Source: CAJUOR01 sp964596105 (GTDB taxonomy: Bacteria; Bacillota_I; Bacilli_A; Erysipelotrichales; Coprobacillaceae). Taken from it: DNA of 26,330 nt. Of the stretch, positions 22,749-26,330 are shown piece after piece. Made by a program: the position numbers and the translations under genes. Location of the stretch: contig CAZQRT010000011.1 in the NCBI GenBank assembly GCA_964596105.1, positions 1 through 26,330 on the forward strand, given 5' to 3'. The first letter of the stretch is position 1; each line of letters begins with the position of its first letter. The notes below the pieces were generated by a model. The model was not told the origin of the DNA. It worked only from the letters and a program-made list of their open reading frames with translations, and searched no databases.

Positions 22749-23659
22749 GGCCAGTTCACCAGCCTGACCTCGGTTGTTAAATCGATGTCATATTTTTTCC
22801 TGACTTCTTTTTTCGCCAGCTGGATCAAAGCCAGAATATCCCGCGCGCTCGCGTAGCCGTTATTGACGATAAAGTTCGAGTGCTTGGGGGAAAACTGCGC
22901 CCCGCCGATCTCAAAGCCGCGCAGCCCGACGCCGTCGATGCACTGCCAGGCGGGAATAGTCTGGGGATTGGTGAAAATCGAACCGGCGCTCGGCATATTC
23001 CAGGGCTGCGTGGTCATGCGTTTCTCTTTGCGCTTGTCCATCAGCGCCTTAATCATGCGGGGATCGCCGGGTTTTAACTGCAGCACCGCTTCGAGAATGA
23101 TCCACTCCGGGTGCTTTTGAAACAGCGAACGGCGGTAGCCGAATTCCGCGTCGTTTTTATCGATATGAACGATCTCGCCGTTTTCATCGAGCACCGTGAC
23201 CTCCCTGACCAGGTCAGCCATTTCGCTCAGATAAGCGCCGGCATTCATAAAGACCGCGCCGCCCACGCTGGCGGGAATACCGCCGGCGAACTCCAGGCCG
23301 CTTAGCCCGTATTTACAAACCTCGCCGGACAGCCGGATCAGACCGACACCGGCCTCGGCTTTCACGGTGGTGCCGTTGACTTCCACTCTCGTGAAGCATT
23401 CATTTAAAGAGATAATAACCCCTTCGTATTCGCGGTCGCAAAACAACAGGTTGGAGCCGCGGCCGATGACATAATAAGGGGTGTGGTGTTTTTTCAAATA
23501 CGCTAAAAGTTTTTCCAGGCCGCTGAGATCTTTCACTTTGACATATAGCCGGCAGGGGCCGCCGACGCGCAGACTGGTGTGTTTATAGAGCGGTTCATTT
23601 TCGATCATTTCCCCGACATCCATGTTCAAAACGTTGGCAATGGTTCTCTCCAGGCTCAT
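22745..23659 (-). CDS. murB: UDP-N-acetylenolpyruvoylglucosamine reductase MurB
   Basis: A 304-aa FAD enzyme reducing UDP-GlcNAc-enolpyruvate to UDP-MurNAc with NADPH, a cytoplasmic step of peptidoglycan precursor synthesis. Landmarks are the FAD-binding loop VIGRGSNLLF (64-73), GLEFAGGIPASVGGAVFMNA, FGYRRSLF, and the catalytic serine region PSAGSIFTNP near the start of the third domain. The length fits type II MurB enzymes of Bacillota. It begins 4 nt after the murG stop and overlaps ftsQ by 4 nt. A GAGAAG just before the ATG is too close for a good ribosome binding site, so reinitiation from murG is likely. Confidence 0.95.
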   Translation of the reverse strand: MSLERTIANVLNMDVGEMIENEPLYKHTSLRVGGPCRLYVKVKDLSGLEKLLAYLKKHHTPYYVIGRGSNLLFCDREYEGVIISLNECFTRVEVNGTTVKAEAGVGLIRLSGEVCKYGLSGLEFAGGIPASVGGAVFMNAGAYLSEMADLVREVTVLDENGEIVHIDKNDAEFGYRRSLFQKHPEWIILEAVLQLKPGDPRMIKALMDKRKEKRMTTQPWNMPSAGSIFTNPQTIPAWQCIDGVGLRGFEIGGAQFSPKHSNFIVNNGYASARDILALIQLAKKEVRKKYDIDLTTEVRLVNWP

Positions 23660-23663
23660 CTTC

Positions 23664-24752
23664 TCATGTCCCCTTCACCAAGGAAAGCGCCAGCTCGCAC
23701 ATTTTCGCGCAGGCGTCCGGATGACCCAGACGCAAGGCATTCTGCCGTATGCCGGCGAGTTTTTCCTCATCAAAAATCAAAGCGTCAATTTTATCGATCA
23801 GGGTCGCGGCCGTTAAATCCTTCTCCAGAATCATCTCCGCGGCTTGCTCGTCATAGAGCGCCCGGGCGTTGTACTCCTGATGATTATTGGCGACATAAGG
23901 GCTGGGGATGATGATCGAAGCCACCCCCAGGGCGGTAATCTCCGCCAGGGTGCTGGCCCCGGCCCTTGTCACCACTAAATCGATGGCATTTAAAAGCGGC
24001 GGCATATTTTTCACATAAGGAATCATTTTCACGTTATCAGGCAGATGCGGCAGATGCTGAGATTCCACATCATACTGCTTCTCCCCGGTGACAAACAGCA
24101 GCTGGTAGGATTTGCTGGCAACGGCCTGGATCATGTCCTCCACGACGCGGTTGACACTGGCGCTGCCAAGGCTGCCCATGACGATCAAAACCGTCTTTTT
24201 ATCCTCGTCCAGGCCGTACTGGTCGAGGGCGTGATCGAGTTTCATGTTTTTGACCACGGTCGCGCGGGGATTGCCGTAAAGGTAAGTTTTCTTTTCCGGC
24301 AGGACATCCACCGCTTTCTGGTAGCAGGCGACCACGGCATCGACATTTTTGAGCAGGAAGCGGTTGGCTTTGCCGACCACGGAGTTTTGTTCATGGATCA
24401 TGGTTTTGACGTGCAGCTGCTGCGCGGCGTAGACGATCGCGGCGCTGGGATAGCCGCCAAACCCGATGACAAGATCCGGCTGAAAGTCTTGAATCGTCTT
24501 TTTCGCTTTCCCGATGGCTCTCATAAAGCGCCACAAAGACTCTGCTTTCTGCATCGGACTGCCCGCGAAGCCGGTGACTTCCAGGCCCTGGTAAGGATAG
24601 CCGTTATTCGGAACGACGCGCGCCTCGAGACGGTCGCGGGTGCCCACAAACAAAAATTCATCGGCCACGCCGTGTTCCTTCATGTAATCCGCCAGGGCCA
24701 GGGCCGGATATAAATGTCCGCCGGTGCCCCCGGTGCCGAAAATAACGCGCAT
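23664..24752 (-). CDS. murG: MurG, lipid II-forming N-acetylglucosaminyltransferase
   Basis: Glycosyltransferase of family 28, 362 aa, adding GlcNAc from UDP-GlcNAc to lipid I to give lipid II at the inner membrane face. Landmarks are the glycine-rich N-terminal loop GTGGTGGHLYPALAL (6-20), IGFGGYPSAAIVYAA, MIHEQNSVVGKANR, the second-domain loop MGSLGSASVNR, and the UDP-GlcNAc site DLVVTRAGASTLAEITALG with IIIPSPYVANNHQEYNA. I chose the ATG at 24752 (MRVIFGTGG) with AGGAG 10 nt upstream. A GTG three codons earlier is possible. It is the first gene of the cell-wall and division cluster, with its own extended -10 promoter. Confidence 0.96.
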   Translation of the reverse strand: MRVIFGTGGTGGHLYPALALADYMKEHGVADEFLFVGTRDRLEARVVPNNGYPYQGLEVTGFAGSPMQKAESLWRFMRAIGKAKKTIQDFQPDLVIGFGGYPSAAIVYAAQQLHVKTMIHEQNSVVGKANRFLLKNVDAVVACYQKAVDVLPEKKTYLYGNPRATVVKNMKLDHALDQYGLDEDKKTVLIVMGSLGSASVNRVVEDMIQAVASKSYQLLFVTGEKQYDVESQHLPHLPDNVKMIPYVKNMPPLLNAIDLVVTRAGASTLAEITALGVASIIIPSPYVANNHQEYNARALYDEQAAEMILEKDLTAATLIDKIDALIFDEEKLAGIRQNALRLGHPDACAKMCELALSLVKGT

Positions 24753-24774
24753 ATCCTTCACACTCCTGTCGGGT

Positions 24775-24783
24775 ATTATATCA
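24775..24783 (-). promoter_or_regulatory. Extended -10 promoter of murG-murB-ftsQ
   Basis: Minus-strand TGATATAAT (hexamer TATAAT at 24775-24780, TG at 24782-24783). The -35 is weak. The short leader carries the murG ribosome binding site. Confidence 0.55.
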
Positions 24784-24802
24784 TAGAATAGTAGAAAATG
24801 GG

Positions 24803-24830
24803 TAAAAATAAAGGGCACATCGTGCCCTTT
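24803..24830 (-). terminator. Intrinsic terminator of the dipeptidase gene
   Basis: AAAGGGCAC, loop GAT, GTGCCCTTT (24810-24830), followed by ATTTTT on the minus strand. A perfect 9-bp stem that starts within the stop codon. Confidence 0.85.
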
Positions 24831-26244
24831 AGTCGAGAATTTCGTCCAGTTCCAAAAGAATGGTCGCGAACAGTTTCATGCCGTCCAGGTAGTTGCGGAT
24901 GCGCAAAAACTCGTCAGGCTGATGGGCTCCGCCGTGGCCCGGAGCGAGGAATTCCGGCTTGTGATCGCCGGGACGAGGCACGCTCATGCCGGTCGCGACC
25001 GCGTTAGGGATCTTGCCGGCGTAGGTGCCGCCTTTGCCGATGCGCATGGCCACGCTGTTTCCGGTGAATTCGGAAACCAGACGGGAGATGGTTTTAGCTT
25101 CTTTGCCGTTGACGTCGATGTAGTACGGCTTGCTGGTCATCATGATCTCCATGTGGAAATCGTGCTTTTCGCAGGTGCTCGTGATGGCGTCGATGACGCG
25201 TTCATTGGTATCGGTGACGCAGTGCCGGCAGTCGTTAGTGAGATAGACATGGCCGTCGATGACCTCTAAAACCGTGCCGCTGGAAACGGTCTGGCCGGAA
25301 ATGTCATCGCTTTTCGCGAATCCCAGGAAAGTGCCGTAAGGATCGTCGTTGACATGATTGATAAAGTCAAAGATCTGGCGGTCGCTTTCCTGGATGCCGG
25401 GCAGTTTCACTAAGACTTCGGTCAGCTTGCGGATGGCGTTGGTGCCGCCTTCCGGGAAAGCCGCGTGGCTGGAAACGCCGTGGGCGATGATGGTGACGGT
25501 ATCGCCGTTATCGATGACATCGTAGCCTTTTTCCGGGATCACGCCAAGATCGAGCTGATCATTTTTTCTGATTTCAATGGTGGCCTCATTCGGGATGATA
25601 TTAAACACGCTGCCGCTGTGCAGGGCGACGATGTCATCTGATAATGTCTGATTGGAAACCACTTTGTACTGGACCCGGCCAAACTCGCCGCAGGCGCCCG
25701 GGTATCCGGCATCGGGAACCAGCGAGAACTGCGGGACAGGATAATGTTCAACGTAGTGGCAGACATCGGCCATGCCGGTCTCTTCACTGGTGCCCAGATA
25801 CAAGATGATATTGTGTTTAAGTTTAATGTCTAAAGCGTCGAAGGCTTTTAAAACATAGAAGGTGCCGATCGCGGCGCTCTTGTTGTCGCTCACGCCGCGC
25901 CCGAACAGCATGCCGTCTTTGATGGTCGGCGTGTAAGGATCGGTCAGCCAGCCCTCCCCTTCCGGAACGACATCGAGATGGGCCCAGACGCCGATGCTCT
26001 TGGTGATATCGGCGTTCTTTTCCCGGGAAATAGCGCCGACCATATGGTCATAATCTTTGGTTTCATAGCCCGCGTCCTCGCCCTTTTTCAGCATTTTGGC
26101 CAAAACCTCGCGGCACCCCGGGCCGAATGGCTTGACTTCACTATTGGCATCGGAGACGCTTCTGATGGCGGCGATGTCAGACAAATCAGCGATGATGTCT
26201 TTTTCATGCTCATCGATCCAGTCAAAAACCGGTTTGTTATTCAT
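24829..26244 (-). CDS. pepV: M20-family dipeptidase (PepV-like)
   Basis: A 471-aa cytoplasmic zinc peptidase splitting dipeptides, often with D- or L-amino acids at the N-terminus. The two-metal site is complete: His in WAHLDVVPEG, the bridging Asp in GRGVSDNKSA, the catalytic Glu pair in TSEETG, Asp in VPDAGYPG, and the last His in PGHGGAHQPDE. A lid domain insert, as in Lactobacillus PepV and staphylococcal Sapep, accounts for the length. The ATG at 26244 is preceded by GGGGGA about 10 nt upstream. It is transcribed alone from an extended -10 promoter and ends at a strong terminator just before the murG promoter. A role in recycling peptides or D-amino-acid dipeptides is plausible. Confidence 0.92.
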   Translation of the reverse strand: MNNKPVFDWIDEHEKDIIADLSDIAAIRSVSDANSEVKPFGPGCREVLAKMLKKGEDAGYETKDYDHMVGAISREKNADITKSIGVWAHLDVVPEGEGWLTDPYTPTIKDGMLFGRGVSDNKSAAIGTFYVLKAFDALDIKLKHNIILYLGTSEETGMADVCHYVEHYPVPQFSLVPDAGYPGACGEFGRVQYKVVSNQTLSDDIVALHSGSVFNIIPNEATIEIRKNDQLDLGVIPEKGYDVIDNGDTVTIIAHGVSSHAAFPEGGTNAIRKLTEVLVKLPGIQESDRQIFDFINHVNDDPYGTFLGFAKSDDISGQTVSSGTVLEVIDGHVYLTNDCRHCVTDTNERVIDAITSTCEKHDFHMEIMMTSKPYYIDVNGKEAKTISRLVSEFTGNSVAMRIGKGGTYAGKIPNAVATGMSVPRPGDHKPEFLAPGHGGAHQPDEFLRIRNYLDGMKLFATILLELDEILD

Positions 26245-26267
26245 GATTGTTTTCCCCCTTTTTGGCC

Positions 26268-26276
26268 ATTATAACA
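26268..26276 (-). promoter_or_regulatory. Extended -10 promoter of the dipeptidase gene
   Basis: Minus-strand TGTTATAAT (TATAAT at 26268-26273). It lies 24 nt upstream of the ATG, with a weak -35. Confidence 0.5.
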
Positions 26277-26290
26277 CGTTTCAAAAATGA

Positions 26291-26320
26291 TTGCTAAAAA
26301 GTATCGGTTTGAAGTAAAAT
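26291..26320 (+). promoter_or_regulatory. Possible promoter of a gene beyond the right edge
   Basis: TTGCTA (26291-26296), an 18-bp spacer and TAAAAT (26315-26320), followed by GGCGAGG at the very end that may begin a ribosome binding site. The gene itself lies outside the window. Confidence 0.35.
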
Positions 26321-26330
26321 AAAGGCGAGG

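Noticed and set aside
24045..24713. 222-aa plus-strand open frame
   Set aside because: Entirely antisense to murG, whose motifs are unambiguous; an artefact of codon bias on the other strand.
1..26330. CRISPR array, prophage, intact insertion sequence, tRNA or rRNA
   Set aside because: I looked for regularly spaced repeats, transposase or phage genes and cloverleaf patterns and saw none.

Overview
The window reads as a chromosomal segment of a low-GC-type Gram-positive bacterium (Bacillota) with a fairly balanced base composition; the class Erysipelotrichia is my best guess. Pointers are strong AGGAGG ribosome binding sites, lipoproteins with Cys lipoboxes, a DivIB-type FtsQ, an archaeal/eukaryotic-type prolyl-tRNA synthetase, a lactose/cellobiose-type PTS EIIB, and a compact set of short aro enzymes. 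The taxonomic call is inference from gene content, not from a marker search. Genes are densely packed, often with 4-17 nt overlaps. Many promoters are of the extended -10 type (TGnTATAAT) with weak -35 boxes.

Layout. 1-764 is a decayed or non-coding stretch with a possible broken gene and one good terminator. 765-1706 is an aldo/keto reductase of a subgroup with a non-canonical active site. 2004-3609 is a two-gene ABC importer (lipoprotein plus permease, no ATPase here). It is preceded by a promoter and a leader that can fold into mutually exclusive terminator and antiterminator hairpins, the most interesting regulatory structure in the window. 3756-4286 is a small HAD-like protein divergent from a lone PTS EIIB (4390-4692) with a cre-like site. 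4717-6664 holds proS and a small membrane-anchored protein of unknown function. 6709-11184 is a GNAT acetyltransferase-sbcD-sbcC operon, with dut divergent from it.

11667-14529 is a tight shikimate operon, transcribed aroA-aroC-chorismate mutase-aroK, which makes chorismate and prephenate. Its EPSP synthase carries Ala at the position equivalent to Gly96 of the E. coli enzyme, a change known for glyphosate insensitivity. The operon shares a palindrome-containing divergent promoter region with a diacylglycerol/lipid kinase-SRAP pair (14623-16070). A small RnlB-like ORF (16013-16357) converges on the SRAP gene. 16399-19484 is a GH32 sucrose-6-phosphate hydrolase followed by a DUF885 lipoprotein.

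19511-24752 is a cell-wall and division cluster read murG-murB-ftsQ(divIB)-ftsA-ftsZ on the minus strand: lipid II synthesis, UDP-MurNAc synthesis, divisome assembly and Z-ring formation. 24829-26244 is a PepV-like M20 dipeptidase. Most genes are ordinary housekeeping genes. I see no CRISPR array, prophage, intact insertion sequence, tRNA or rRNA. I do not see an obviously new multi-gene system; the best candidates for something undescribed are the attenuator-like leader, the orphan RnlB-like protein and the unknown 177-aa membrane protein.
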